This document shows, piece after piece, positions 46,364 to 56,022 of a DNA stretch of 64,000 nt; the first letter of the stretch is position 1; each line of letters opens with the position of its first letter. Both the position numbers and the translations under genes were made by a program. A model generated the notes under the pieces. That model was not told where the DNA came from and made no database searches. It was given only the letters and a program-made list of their open reading frames with translations. Source of the stretch: Butyrivibrio fibrisolvens 16/4 (lineage in GTDB: Bacteria > Bacillota > Clostridia > Lachnospirales > Lachnospiraceae). The stretch spans positions 2,284,301-2,348,300 of the forward strand of contig FP929036.1 of the NCBI GenBank assembly GCA_000209815.1. The letters are read 5' to 3'.

Positions 46364-47310
46364 TATTTCTCCCTCGCGTTTATCTTATTTCTTAACATTT
46401 TCACTCCATTCTGAACAGCCACTGAAGTGATAATGGTCAAAAGCATAGAAAAACCTAAAATCAAAATATTTCTATTAAAAATCATTTTTGCAAGACCGAT
46501 AAAAGTCTGGTGGAAAATAAATATTTCCCAGGTATACTGTCCTACAAAGTGGAAGATTTTTGACTTAATATTTAATCTAAACATCAACAATAAAATCAAT
46601 ATTGATAATACAGTTGAATGCACAATTGTCGATAAATCAAAAGGCCAGTTTTTAATTGTGTAAACCGCAAATGGAACTGCAAGCAACACATATAAGCCTA
46701 ATATTACCCAATAGATTTTTCCTCTAAGGAAATCTATTATAGGTTTCTTGTACATAAACAGTGCCACACCAATAAAGTAGGTGAAAATATCGTCGTACCA
46801 CCATTCTCCCATTCCTATCAGCTTAAGAAATAGTGGGAAAATCATATTTCCTATGAAAATAACTATTAATCTATTTTTGTCAGTTTTAATAAACGTATAT
46901 ACGATATCTGTCAATATGAAAAAGAATAATGTGGCTCCCAAAAAGTTATTGAAGGTTATGGAGAATATTACAACCGGTAAATATAATCTCCAGGCACGAT
47001 TAATCCACAGCTTTTTAAAATCAAGCTTATCAGATTTGGAATGGCCAAGAGCTGTGGTATAGCCTAAAAGCATAATAAATATAGCTATACAAAACTGACC
47101 TGGCATATATACCTTCATTATCTGTTCTGTATGTTCATTCATCAAACCAAAGTGATGGAAAAACACTACAAAAATCATTATGCCCTTTAGAGTCTCTGTC
47201 TGTCTTTTTGAAAAGAATTCCTTTTCAAAATCCACGCCCTTATAAGTATGGGCAAATGAAAGCAATACTAAAACGGGAATCAATCCCAATGCTACAATGT
47301 TAGTTGCCAT
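46363..47310 (-). CDS. Acyltransferase family 3 membrane protein
   Basis: 315 residues, about ten membrane spans. SKRQTETLKGIMIFVVFFHHFGL carries the conserved HH near residue 50; later NRAWRLYLPVVIF (Arg-rich loop). Acetylates sugars of surface polysaccharides from acyl-CoA (family knowledge). Overlaps both neighbours by one base (DegT upstream, wbqC downstream), so the three are one functional set for amino-sugar decoration. Confidence 0.85.
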   Translation of the reverse strand: MATNIVALGLIPVLVLLSFAHTYKGVDFEKEFFSKRQTETLKGIMIFVVFFHHFGLMNEHTEQIMKVYMPGQFCIAIFIMLLGYTTALGHSKSDKLDFKKLWINRAWRLYLPVVIFSITFNNFLGATLFFFILTDIVYTFIKTDKNRLIVIFIGNMIFPLFLKLIGMGEWWYDDIFTYFIGVALFMYKKPIIDFLRGKIYWVILGLYVLLAVPFAVYTIKNWPFDLSTIVHSTVLSILILLLMFRLNIKSKIFHFVGQYTWEIFIFHQTFIGLAKMIFNRNILILGFSMLLTIITSVAVQNGVKMLRNKINAREK

Positions 47311-48419
47311 TATTTCGCCCCCTCAATGATATCGCAAATACGTTTAACCTGTTCTAACTCTAAATCTGTGTAAAGAGGAAGAGTAAGGACCTGACGTGAT
47401 ATGCGGGTTGCCACAGGAACATCAGCCTTAAATCCAGCATCCTTGTAACAACTAAATTCGTTTGTTATAGGATAAAAATACTTTCTGGCATGAATGCCGT
47501 TCATATCTAAAGTCATATGAAGCTGATTTCTATCCATACCATACTCTTTTTCATCAACAACTATTGGGCAGTAGGTGTAGTTTAATTCCACATTAGCCTC
47601 ATCATACTGTGGAAGTTTGATTCCTTCTATCTTTGAAAGTCTTTCTCTATAGTAATCAAACAAAGCTTTTCGCTTCATTCGGTTTTCATCAAAGTGCGAA
47701 AGATTGCAAAGCCCCATAATAGCCTCGAACTCGTTCATCTTTGCGTTGGCTCCAACAAACTCTACAGTTTCTTCATCCATTATTCCAAAATTGTGAAGCT
47801 GATAAACTCTGGTTAATACATCTAAATCATCAGTTACAACGCATCCGCCCTCAATAGTATTAAAGGCCTTTGTGGCGTGGAAGCTGAACATAGATGCATC
47901 TCCTGCATTAGCGATACTCTCGCCATTTACCTTCTCGCCAAATGCGTGGGCTGCATCATAAATTACTTTAAGATTGTGCTTTTTTGCTATGGCCGATATA
48001 CGCTCTATATCGCAAGGCATACCATATACATGCACAGGCACAATAGCTGTTGTCTTATCAGTTATAAGGGATTCGATTTTATCAGGATCCATTGTAAAAT
48101 CACTTTCGCGTATATCGCAAAAGACCGGTGTCAATCCATTTCTCACGATAGCGTGAGTGGTAGATGCAAAGGTAAATGGAGTTGTGATAACCTCCCCAGA
48201 TAAATTCATTGCCTGAAGAAGCATCTCTAAAGCCATATGACCATTGCAAAGTGTCATACAATAGTCCACCCCTAAATAATCCTTTAGCTGGTAGATAAAC
48301 TGTCTGTTGTATTTACCCATATTTGTGAGATTATGTGTATCCCAAATATCCTTAAGGTATTCTACATACTCCTCAAATGGTGGAAGTACCGGTTTTGTAA
48401 CAAAAATTTCCTGACTCAT
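47310..48419 (-). CDS. DegT/DnrJ/EryC1/StrS sugar aminotransferase
   Basis: 369 residues, PLP fold type I. CNGHMALEMLLQAMNL (phosphate loop), VPVHVYGMPCDI, YDAAHAFGEKVNG (pyridine Asp), SFHATKAFNTIEGG with the Schiff-base lysine, then NFGI and the C-terminal domain. Converts a 4-keto (or 3-keto) nucleotide sugar into an amino sugar; probably dTDP-linked since rmlA/C are in the same locus (inference). Confidence 0.92.
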   Translation of the reverse strand: MSQEIFVTKPVLPPFEEYVEYLKDIWDTHNLTNMGKYNRQFIYQLKDYLGVDYCMTLCNGHMALEMLLQAMNLSGEVITTPFTFASTTHAIVRNGLTPVFCDIRESDFTMDPDKIESLITDKTTAIVPVHVYGMPCDIERISAIAKKHNLKVIYDAAHAFGEKVNGESIANAGDASMFSFHATKAFNTIEGGCVVTDDLDVLTRVYQLHNFGIMDEETVEFVGANAKMNEFEAIMGLCNLSHFDENRMKRKALFDYYRERLSKIEGIKLPQYDEANVELNYTYCPIVVDEKEYGMDRNQLHMTLDMNGIHARKYFYPITNEFSCYKDAGFKADVPVATRISRQVLTLPLYTDLELEQVKRICDIIEGAK

Positions 48420-48435
48420 AATTCATCATTTCCCT

Positions 48436-50202
48436 TTAAAAATCATTCATAAGCTGCTGTATCTCAGCTTCGCCGATAACGTTAACCTGTCCTCCGCTTA
48501 TGCGATATACCCTATCGCAGGCAGATAAAACGCTAGGACGATGTGTTGTTAAAATGCAGGTGCGCTTAGCATCCTTTTTCATAATGTTAGATAAAACCTG
48601 GCGCTCTGTGGCAACATCAAGCGCAGATGTGGCCTCATCCATAAGAAGGATAGGTGTCTTTCTAAGGATAGCTCTTGCAATGGCAAGACGCTGATTCTGT
48701 CCCTCTGAGAAGCCTACGCCACTCTCGCCAATATTGTGATAAATACCCTCTGGAAGCTTCTTAACAAAATCGTATGCACAAGACTGCTTAAGAGCATCGA
48801 TGATTTCTTCATCAGTGGCATCTGGTGCAATGAGCTGCATATTTTCCTTTATAGTTCCAGAAAGCATGGTATTGCCCTGTGGAACATATGCTATAAGAGG
48901 TCTGGTCTCTGTTGATAAGGCAAGAGCTGTGTTCTCATCCCCCTCAACGTTAGCGAAAACATCTCCCTTTTTTACATTAAGAATGCCAAGGAGAATACGA
49001 AGCATGGTAGTCTTTCCTTCACCGGATGGACCAACAAGAGCGATAATCTCACCTGGATGAGCCTCCAGCGAAACATTATCAAATATATTGCGACTGGTCT
49101 TGTAAGCAAAGGTCATATCCTTAACCTGAACAGCAATACCGCTTTCCTCACCCTTTGAAACTAAATCATTATATTCTGGAGACTGGAAATATTCCTCATC
49201 TGGGATATCCATAATCTCCTTAACACGCTCTGTTGAAACAGCAATCTGTAAAGATACAGGAATAAGATTTAAAAGTGTCTTTCCTGATGTGGCAATTCTG
49301 TATGCCATCATAATTACAACTGTAAGGGTACCAAGAGTCATGGCTCCTGTGTTTACTCTATAGAAGGCCCAAGCGATACAAACAATTCCTGAGAAAATGC
49401 CGCCTAAATAGGTAACAGCCCAGGACATAAGTGAAAAGAGGTTGGACTTCATATCAGCTTTGTAACGCTGGTTCTCTAATATCTCTATTCTTCTGTAAAA
49501 TTCATCTGCAAGACCAAAGGCCTTTACAGCCTGGATATTGTGGAAGGACTCCTTGTGGTAAGAGTTTTCCTTACTCTCTATAACCTTAATAGCCGACTGG
49601 CACTCATAAATCTTGTTCATAAAGATTTTAGAGGAGAACATAATAATTGGTGCAACGATTATAACGACGCCAATCATACTTGCATCCTTCATTACAATTA
49701 CGATTATTGATACGATAATCATAGCTGTGCTGGAAATGATGGTTGTCAAAAATCCGTTGGCATTTCCTGAAATAACCTTTGCATCATTTGTAAGACGAGT
49801 GATAAGGTCTCCCGAATGATAGCTTGTAAGTGATTCCCAATCCGCTTTTACGATTTTGTAGTACATCTTTTTAACAAGATAAGACTGCATTGAATTGTAG
49901 TTCCAAGCAGCAAATCTATTTGATGTAATGCTAATGGCAGCATTTAAAACAAATAAACCAATATATATAAGTGCCATTGTAATGACCTTATTTATATCAT
50001 TTACAAGAGCATAATCAACGATTGAACCTATTTTATAGGTAATGAAAAACTCTACTACCATATGAATCATCTCGATGGCTATATAGGCTGCTATTCTTCC
50101 TAAGAAATTTCTAAACAAACCATATATCCATCTAAGGTCACGATATAATCTTCCGATTATTCCCTCTTTATAGGATAAAATTTTATTCTTACATTTTCCC
50201 AA
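48436..50202 (-). CDS. ABC exporter, fused permease and ATPase (MsbA/LptB-like)
   Basis: 588 residues. Six-helix exporter domain (1-320) then ATPase: Walker A VGPSGEGKTTM, signature SGVGFSEGQNQRLAIARAIL (FSEGQ instead of LSGGQ), Walker B ILLMDEATSALD, H-loop TTHRP. One gene, so a homodimer. It lies amid glycosyltransferases and may flip a lipid-linked glycan, though it could also export another product. No Wzx is seen in the window. Confidence 0.9.
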   Translation of the reverse strand: MGKCKNKILSYKEGIIGRLYRDLRWIYGLFRNFLGRIAAYIAIEMIHMVVEFFITYKIGSIVDYALVNDINKVITMALIYIGLFVLNAAISITSNRFAAWNYNSMQSYLVKKMYYKIVKADWESLTSYHSGDLITRLTNDAKVISGNANGFLTTIISSTAMIIVSIIVIVMKDASMIGVVIIVAPIIMFSSKIFMNKIYECQSAIKVIESKENSYHKESFHNIQAVKAFGLADEFYRRIEILENQRYKADMKSNLFSLMSWAVTYLGGIFSGIVCIAWAFYRVNTGAMTLGTLTVVIMMAYRIATSGKTLLNLIPVSLQIAVSTERVKEIMDIPDEEYFQSPEYNDLVSKGEESGIAVQVKDMTFAYKTSRNIFDNVSLEAHPGEIIALVGPSGEGKTTMLRILLGILNVKKGDVFANVEGDENTALALSTETRPLIAYVPQGNTMLSGTIKENMQLIAPDATDEEIIDALKQSCAYDFVKKLPEGIYHNIGESGVGFSEGQNQRLAIARAILRKTPILLMDEATSALDVATERQVLSNIMKKDAKRTCILTTHRPSVLSACDRVYRISGGQVNVIGEAEIQQLMNDF

Positions 50203-50233
50203 AACTATTCTCCAATCCCTGCAATATGCTGTG

Positions 50234-52132
50234 TTAGTCCTTCTTAGCCTGCGTGTCTATGCGTTGCAATTTGTACTTATATCCCTTAGGTGATACAAGC
50301 ACCTGTAGGTAATCTTTCTTTTGACGATTATTAAGCCAAGAGTAATTTCTAATACACTCCCTGAGCATAATCATTCTGAATTTTCTATTGAGATGAAACT
50401 TTTTGTAAGCATCATCACTATATCTGCGGATCAAATCGATTACTTCCTCGAACATAGAGTAAACTATGTTGCCATAAAAATCGCCATATATTTGATTCCT
50501 GCAGCACTGCACTCTATCCCTATGGGCATCCACCAAATGAAAATGCCTCATATCATCATTCAGGCTGTTGCCTGTAATGCTGTCCTCTCGGATTCTGTAG
50601 TGATACAGACATTTTGGCACTGTATATATCAGATTCGATTTATCTATCAATCTGTGAATTGTGTACTCGTCCTCATGAATCTTTCCAAGGGGATATCTCA
50701 CATTATCAAAAAGCGTTCTTTTATACAGCTTATTCCAGGCAAGAATCATCATTAAATATTTTTCATTAAATATGTAATCAAGAACATTCATAGCAGCTGT
50801 TCTTGAATAGCCGAAACTAGAGTCATAGGCTATTGGCTTTTTATTGCCATTTTCTTTGATAAGGCCGCTGATAGTGATGTCTGCATCTTTTTCAAGAGCA
50901 ACTGAAAGCATTGCACTGATGTAATCTGACTCCAGCCAATCATCTGAATCTACAAAGGCTATGTATTCTCCTGTGGCATTTTCGATGCCTGTATTTCTGG
51001 CTCCGGACAGGCCCTTGTTTTCCTGATGGATGTAGATAAATCTATCATCCTTAGCAGCAAAATCTGCTACTAGCTTTGTGGAACCATCCTTTGAACCATC
51101 GTCTACAAGTAGCACCTGTATGTTTGAATAGGTCTGAGCTGCTATTGATTCAAGACATTCCTCTAGGTATTTTTCAACGTTATAAATAGGCACTACTATG
51201 CTAACCAGCGGATTAGTGGCTGGTTTTGATATTGGCCTGACACCTATATGTTCTGCCAATGCTCTCACCAGCTCTGGTTCCTTCACATAGGAAATCTTTC
51301 TGGCAAACAATTTATCTGAATGCTTTAACTCCTCTAAATCCGTATATACGAATTCGTAAGGATTACCTCTTTGCCAGTCGATTAATCTTAAAACATCATT
51401 AGCAATCCTGTCTCGGAAGGAAGAATTGTATGCCAATGTGGCCATAAAGAATTCATCAGGTGTATTGGCAAATGTGGAAAGACGCATTATTTTATTCTTT
51501 TTGGATATAACGAATCTGGCAAAATCATCGGTTATAGAGACCCAATTGTCACCCTTTACGAACTGGATTCCCGGATACTTCGCCCTTCTATCTACGCCTT
51601 TTTGCTGCTGCTTGTACATATGGGCCCACTGCTTTTTAGTGATATATCTTAAGATAGCCTTTTTCTTTCCTGGACCATCGTGATAGCCTCTGCCCATCCA
51701 TCGCATAAGCGGATAGTAGTAACGTATTTTATATGCAAAATCGTCGTCACATTCACCATCGTAATGGTAATTGATGTATTCTAGATTCTTGTCCTGTAAC
51801 AAAGCGTGGATTTCATTCTGAGATTTAAGTGGATAATCTATTCCCGAAAGGAAATGATAGTAATGATAATGTCCCTGCTTTGTGGCGCTTTCCAAAAGAA
51901 TCAACTCGCATTTTACGAAGCTGGAATGACCCCAGCGGACATTAATTCTAGGTACAAAAAACAAACCAGCTTTATTAACCCATGTCCTTATTTCATCAAA
52001 GTCCACGTAACTGGTTTTCTTATCTATATGCAAGAAAATGTCGTTTCTCTCATCATCTATTGCCTCAAGCAAATACTTGAGCGACTCAAATTCATTATGA
52101 GCCATGATGAGATATGCATGTTTCTTTTCCAC
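50234..52132 (-). CDS. Fusion of core-2/I-branching (GT14-like) and GT2 glycosyltransferases
   Basis: 632 residues, two catalytic modules. Residues 1-300: HAYLIMAHNEFESLKYLLEAI, NDIFLHIDKKT, RWGHSSFVKCEL, HYYHFLSGIDYPLKS, a core-2/I-branching enzyme (GT14) pattern. From about 310: SIVVPIYNVEKYLEECLESI, LLVDDGSKDGST, YIAFVDSDDWL, a GT2 module with LGKIHEDEYTIHRL. Two sugars may be added in sequence by one polypeptide. Clear intact fusion with no stop between. Confidence 0.9.
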   Translation of the reverse strand: MEKKHAYLIMAHNEFESLKYLLEAIDDERNDIFLHIDKKTSYVDFDEIRTWVNKAGLFFVPRINVRWGHSSFVKCELILLESATKQGHYHYYHFLSGIDYPLKSQNEIHALLQDKNLEYINYHYDGECDDDFAYKIRYYYPLMRWMGRGYHDGPGKKKAILRYITKKQWAHMYKQQQKGVDRRAKYPGIQFVKGDNWVSITDDFARFVISKKNKIMRLSTFANTPDEFFMATLAYNSSFRDRIANDVLRLIDWQRGNPYEFVYTDLEELKHSDKLFARKISYVKEPELVRALAEHIGVRPISKPATNPLVSIVVPIYNVEKYLEECLESIAAQTYSNIQVLLVDDGSKDGSTKLVADFAAKDDRFIYIHQENKGLSGARNTGIENATGEYIAFVDSDDWLESDYISAMLSVALEKDADITISGLIKENGNKKPIAYDSSFGYSRTAAMNVLDYIFNEKYLMMILAWNKLYKRTLFDNVRYPLGKIHEDEYTIHRLIDKSNLIYTVPKCLYHYRIREDSITGNSLNDDMRHFHLVDAHRDRVQCCRNQIYGDFYGNIVYSMFEEVIDLIRRYSDDAYKKFHLNRKFRMIMLRECIRNYSWLNNRQKKDYLQVLVSPKGYKYKLQRIDTQAKKD

Positions 52133-52145
52133 AACAAAATCTCCT

Positions 52146-53231
52146 CTATGAAGGACTCCATTCCTCGATGGTCTCCCTCTTTCTCAACTTGCGATACAAA
52201 TTGTAAAACTTAAAATATATTTTTCCTTTTAAATCTCTACGTAAATACGTATTTATGTAGAGACCGTATCTATAAAAAAGCATGGCCATTTCTGGATGAA
52301 ACAGTTGGCTAAATTCCTCTTTATGTTTTAATGCTTCATCAAGTATTTTTTTGTAAAAATCGTCGTCATATTCCTTAGCCACCTGGAAGGCTTCTACCGC
52401 AGTATGCCTAAAGCAGGCGTGAAGCATTAGCTTGTAAAACAGCTGATAATATTTATTCTTTATATCTCCATTAAAGACTTCACTAAAACGGGATTCAATA
52501 CCTTTTGATAATGCCAGATGTTCTTTAAAATTATAGGAAAATGACTTAGCATTTTCCATTGCTGAATTTGATCTAACCAAGTAATAATAAAGCCTGTCTT
52601 CTATACAATTAATTGATGCTGCATAAAAGCTATAACAAATATTAAATTCTAAATCCTCGCCAAGATGGCACTCCTCATCAAAAGTAATCCTATTATCCAT
52701 TATTATGGATGCCAGGTAAAGCTTATTCCATACTTCATATCCTACGTAATATTCCAAAAGCTCATCTCTTATAAAATGAAAGCGCTCCTCTGGTGTCTCA
52801 GTCTTTTTAAGGCCCTTTGTAAAACCATATTCATCCAAAGGATTATTGTTTTCATCAATGCGATTGTACTGGCAGTTTACCCAGCTGGCATCTGAGGATT
52901 CTATGGCATTTACCAGTGTCTCCACTGCATCTTTTCTAAGGTAATCATCCGCATCTACGAATTGAACATACTGGCCCTTCATCTGCGACAAAGCAAAATT
53001 TCTTGCAGATGAAACCCCGGCATTTTCTCTTTTGAATCCACGAATTCTCTGATCCTTTTCTGCAAATGAGTGAATATGTGACCAGGTGGAATCTGTAGAA
53101 CCATCATCCACAATCAATATTTCTATGTCAGTGTATGTCTGGGCAATGATTGATTCAATGCATCTGTCTATGTAATTTTCAACGTTGTAGGCTGGAACAA
53201 TTATTGATACCACCTTTTTTTCATTGTACAC
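52146..53231 (-). CDS. Glycosyltransferase family 2
   Basis: 361 residues. IIVPAYNVENYIDRCIESI, ILIVDDGSTDSTW, YVQFVDADDYL (metal site), GEDLEFNICYSFYA (general base region). C-terminal part is helical and basic (LRRDLKGKIYFKFYNLYRKLRKR), typical of membrane-associated capsule GT2 enzymes. Sugar and acceptor unknown. Confidence 0.88.
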   Translation of the reverse strand: MYNEKKVVSIIVPAYNVENYIDRCIESIIAQTYTDIEILIVDDGSTDSTWSHIHSFAEKDQRIRGFKRENAGVSSARNFALSQMKGQYVQFVDADDYLRKDAVETLVNAIESSDASWVNCQYNRIDENNNPLDEYGFTKGLKKTETPEERFHFIRDELLEYYVGYEVWNKLYLASIIMDNRITFDEECHLGEDLEFNICYSFYAASINCIEDRLYYYLVRSNSAMENAKSFSYNFKEHLALSKGIESRFSEVFNGDIKNKYYQLFYKLMLHACFRHTAVEAFQVAKEYDDDFYKKILDEALKHKEEFSQLFHPEMAMLFYRYGLYINTYLRRDLKGKIYFKFYNLYRKLRKRETIEEWSPS

Positions 53232-53243
53232 TTACGTTTCCTC

Positions 53244-54215
53244 TTACAAATACTTTATAAACATTTTGCAAAATGTTCCTGGTGTGATTGTAAACATTTT
53301 GTATTTTGCCTTTTGCTTGTCTGTCAGCAGATAAGAATACTTTTCATAAATTTCTGCGTACTTTTTCTTAACTGCAGCCTGCATTGTAGGATTTCCAGTT
53401 TTGTAAAACTCAGCAAGCTTAATGAAAATCCATTTAGCAACAGTTGAGGCAAATTCCTGGCCCTCATCCTCATCAGCATCCAGAGCCATTTGGATTCGCT
53501 CATCATAGGCATCTACAAACTCCAGATGATACATTGCATTTTTATTATTTTTGCCTGTAATACCAGCTTCGTTTGTACGATATACGTAGTTTTTCAAAGG
53601 AACGAAGGTTACCTTTTTAACAGTTTTTAGCATATTATTAATCATGAACTCATCTTCATGATATTTGCCCTTTTCAAAACGATGCTCTTGAAATAATTCT
53701 CTTTTGTACATCTTATTCCAAAGGACTACCATTATTACATATTCCTTTGAGATAGGATTAGATAACCAGTTCAGGCATTCCTTAACATCCAGCTGAAGAA
53801 CCTTATCAAGTGGTCTATCCGGCTCTCCCAGTCTGGCTGAAGCAATATCGCACATAACAATATCTGCATCAGTTTTTTCCATTGCGATTATGAATGTTTC
53901 CAAATGATTTTCTGTGACAAAATCATCATTATCGATAAAGCATATGTAGTCTCCCTTTGCCAGTTCCAAGCCTTTGTTTCTGGCTGCAGCCACCCCAGAA
54001 TTGTACTGATGAACTACCTTTATTCTGGAATCTTTTTTATACCATTCATCGCAGATTGCAGGAGAAGAATCCTTCGAGCCATCATCTATAAGAATGAGCT
54101 CAAAATTCTGATATGTCTGTTTCATTATGGAAGAAATGCAATAGTCAAGAAAATGCTCTGCATTATAAACAGGCACTATTATGGATATTAGTTTCTCCCT
54201 TGTGTTGTTTTCCAA
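53244..54215 (-). CDS. Glycosyltransferase family 2
   Basis: 323 residues. SIIVPVYNAEHFLDYCISSI, ELILIDDGSKDSS, YICFIDNDDFV, FEKGKYHEDEFMINNML. Resembles its neighbours in the GT2/HEDE type used in streptococcal and lachnospiral capsule loci, suggesting duplication within the locus. It ends 12 bases before the next gene. Confidence 0.88.
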   Translation of the reverse strand: MENNTREKLISIIVPVYNAEHFLDYCISSIMKQTYQNFELILIDDGSKDSSPAICDEWYKKDSRIKVVHQYNSGVAAARNKGLELAKGDYICFIDNDDFVTENHLETFIIAMEKTDADIVMCDIASARLGEPDRPLDKVLQLDVKECLNWLSNPISKEYVIMVVLWNKMYKRELFQEHRFEKGKYHEDEFMINNMLKTVKKVTFVPLKNYVYRTNEAGITGKNNKNAMYHLEFVDAYDERIQMALDADEDEGQEFASTVAKWIFIKLAEFYKTGNPTMQAAVKKKYAEIYEKYSYLLTDKQKAKYKMFTITPGTFCKMFIKYL

Positions 54216-54217
54216 AA

Positions 54218-54955
54218 CTACTGTCTCCCTTTTACTTTATCTTTATAAAATATAATCTTATCAAAGGTAGATTTGCCCTTTTCTTCCCCCAGCATTCTAT
54301 CAAGAACTCTCATCAAACTGATATATCTATGAGCCTTTTTATCCTGCCAACTGGCATCAAAATGATGAATGGAATAAGTATTATCTGTAACTGTAATCTT
54401 TCCTGTAGCCCAGTTTTTAGGACAGAAAAATTCTACAGGATATATCTCTATTCCTTCTATGTTTTGTCTGCTTCCATCTAATCTTAGACCGTGATCAAGC
54501 AAAACCTTTGTCCTAAGCTTTGGACTTTCTATGTATTCATCTAAATCATCATAGTCTAATAACATTTCCTTAAATAAAGGAAAATCAGGAACTGCACCAA
54601 AGCCCTGGCCATCCCCAACCTTTTGTGAATTTTCAAAACCTATAAATGCCTGGTTTTCACAAAGTGGAGCAAGGTCTTTAAGAACCTCTACATCAGTATC
54701 TAAATATATACCGCCCTGCTGAATCAGCACATCTAGTCTGGCATAATCAGAAATGAATGCCCATTTCTTATCATTAAAAGCTTTTTCCATAAATGGATGC
54801 TTGTGAATATCATAATTATTTTCATTCCACTCTATGATTTCAAAATCAGGGCAGAACTTTTTCCAAGAATCGATACAGCGAAGAACACTGTTAGGCTTAG
54901 CAGCCCCGCCAAACCAAAAATAATGGATTTTCTTAGGTATTTTTAACTCCCTCAT
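54218..54955 (-). CDS. Glycosyltransferase with DXD sugar-binding motif (GT32-like)
   Basis: 245 residues. KIPKKIHYFWFGGAAKPN, CIDSWKKFCPDFEIIEWNENNYD, FISDYARLDVLIQQGGIYLDTDVEV with the DXD metal site, GFENSQKVGDGQG. Start ATG 54953-54955 follows AGGAG; an earlier in-frame ATG at 54976 lacks a ribosome site. Its 5' end is divergent from the gene at 55011. Confidence 0.9.
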   Translation of the reverse strand: MRELKIPKKIHYFWFGGAAKPNSVLRCIDSWKKFCPDFEIIEWNENNYDIHKHPFMEKAFNDKKWAFISDYARLDVLIQQGGIYLDTDVEVLKDLAPLCENQAFIGFENSQKVGDGQGFGAVPDFPLFKEMLLDYDDLDEYIESPKLRTKVLLDHGLRLDGSRQNIEGIEIYPVEFFCPKNWATGKITVTDNTYSIHHFDASWQDKKAHRYISLMRVLDRMLGEEKGKSTFDKIIFYKDKVKGRQ

Positions 54956-54975
54956 ACATCTCCTACCTGGTTTCA

Positions 54976-55004
54976 TTGAAGTTATGTATTATTTCTCATA
55001 TAAT
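54976..55004 (+). promoter_or_regulatory. Strong promoter abutting the start codon at 55011
   Basis: -35 TTGAAG (54976-54981), 17-nt spacer, perfect -10 TATAAT (54999-55004). Only six bases separate the -10 from the ATG, so transcription should start at or one base from the start codon. No Shine-Dalgarno sequence lies between. Confidence 0.65.
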
Positions 55005-55010
55005 TAAAAT

Positions 55011-55940
55011 ATGAAGAAAACAATCACTACAATAATACCAATTTATAATAATGGCAAGGACCTAGGCCGAATGCTTGATAGCATTTTAGCAGGCACTGTT
55101 TTGCCAGATGAAATCATTCTTATTGACGATGGCTCTACAGATAATTCCATTGATGTGGAAAAGAAATATGCTAATCGCTATCCTTTTATCAAATGTAATA
55201 CCCAGCCACATTCAGGTGTATCTGCTGCCAGAAATCTGGGTCTAAAAAACGCCACCGGTGAGTGGATAAGTTTTTTAGATGCAGATGATTATATTGAAAA
55301 AAATTTTTATGAAAGTATGTTATCAAGCCTTACAGATGATAGCCTCTCAGGCTGTATCTGCGGATACTTCACTGAGCTGGATGGCATCTCTACACCTTAC
55401 AGCGGTAATTACCCTCATATCATTGATTCATCTACTTTCAAAAAAGCAATGTTCACTGATGATAATGTACGTGGTTTTTTAGTAACCCGTCTTTTCAAAA
55501 GAGAACTAATAAAGGATATTTCCTTTAATACAAATATTAGTATGTGCGAAGATTTACTATTTCAAAGTACCCTTTTAGCAAAGTTCGATGATTTGAAATT
55601 TAGTTATGTAAATCTTCCTTTATATCACTATATTCAAAATACCAGCTCTGCCACAAATAGTATTAATCTTTTTAATGGGGATGTATTTAAATACAAACCC
55701 GCCTTTGATGAAATCAGAAAGCTGATTCCGGAAATATACGTCGAAGACAGCTACGATTCTATTTTGCAATATAGTATGTATCGCCTATTGAAGGCCTATA
55801 AAAGTGGTAATAGGGATGTGTTACCTCAGATAAGAGGTGTTCAGCAGGAGCTTAAAAATACTCATCCATCCCATATAACAAAAAGGAGATTGGCCTACAA
55901 AATAGCTCCTATTTTGTACAGCCGTTTTATCCCTTCATAA
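55011..55940 (+). CDS. Glycosyltransferase family 2 on the opposite strand, probably leaderless
   Basis: 309 residues, the only plus-strand gene in the 36.8-64 kb locus. TTIIPIYNNGKDLGRMLDSI, LIDDGSTDNS, WISFLDADDYI (metal site), NTNISMCEDLLFQSTLL. Own promoter six bases upstream and own terminator after it, so it is an independent unit, possibly inserted later. Substrate unknown. The ATG is supported by the family's start with the Rossmann strand right after it. Confidence 0.85.
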   Translation: MKKTITTIIPIYNNGKDLGRMLDSILAGTVLPDEIILIDDGSTDNSIDVEKKYANRYPFIKCNTQPHSGVSAARNLGLKNATGEWISFLDADDYIEKNFYESMLSSLTDDSLSGCICGYFTELDGISTPYSGNYPHIIDSSTFKKAMFTDDNVRGFLVTRLFKRELIKDISFNTNISMCEDLLFQSTLLAKFDDLKFSYVNLPLYHYIQNTSSATNSINLFNGDVFKYKPAFDEIRKLIPEIYVEDSYDSILQYSMYRLLKAYKSGNRDVLPQIRGVQQELKNTHPSHITKRRLAYKIAPILYSRFIPS

Positions 55941-55990
55941 GCTGATATATTCCTCTGAAGAAATAGAATACCTGGAATATACCTGTTCGT

Positions 55991-56022
55991 AAGCACACAT
56001 ATCTAAGTGTGCTTATTTTTTT
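55991..56022 (+). terminator. Terminator of the plus-strand glycosyltransferase
   Basis: AAGCACAC / GTGTGCTT stem (55991-56014) then a run of seven T (56016-56022). The hairpin overlaps the last codons of the convergent gene at 56013. Confidence 0.85.
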
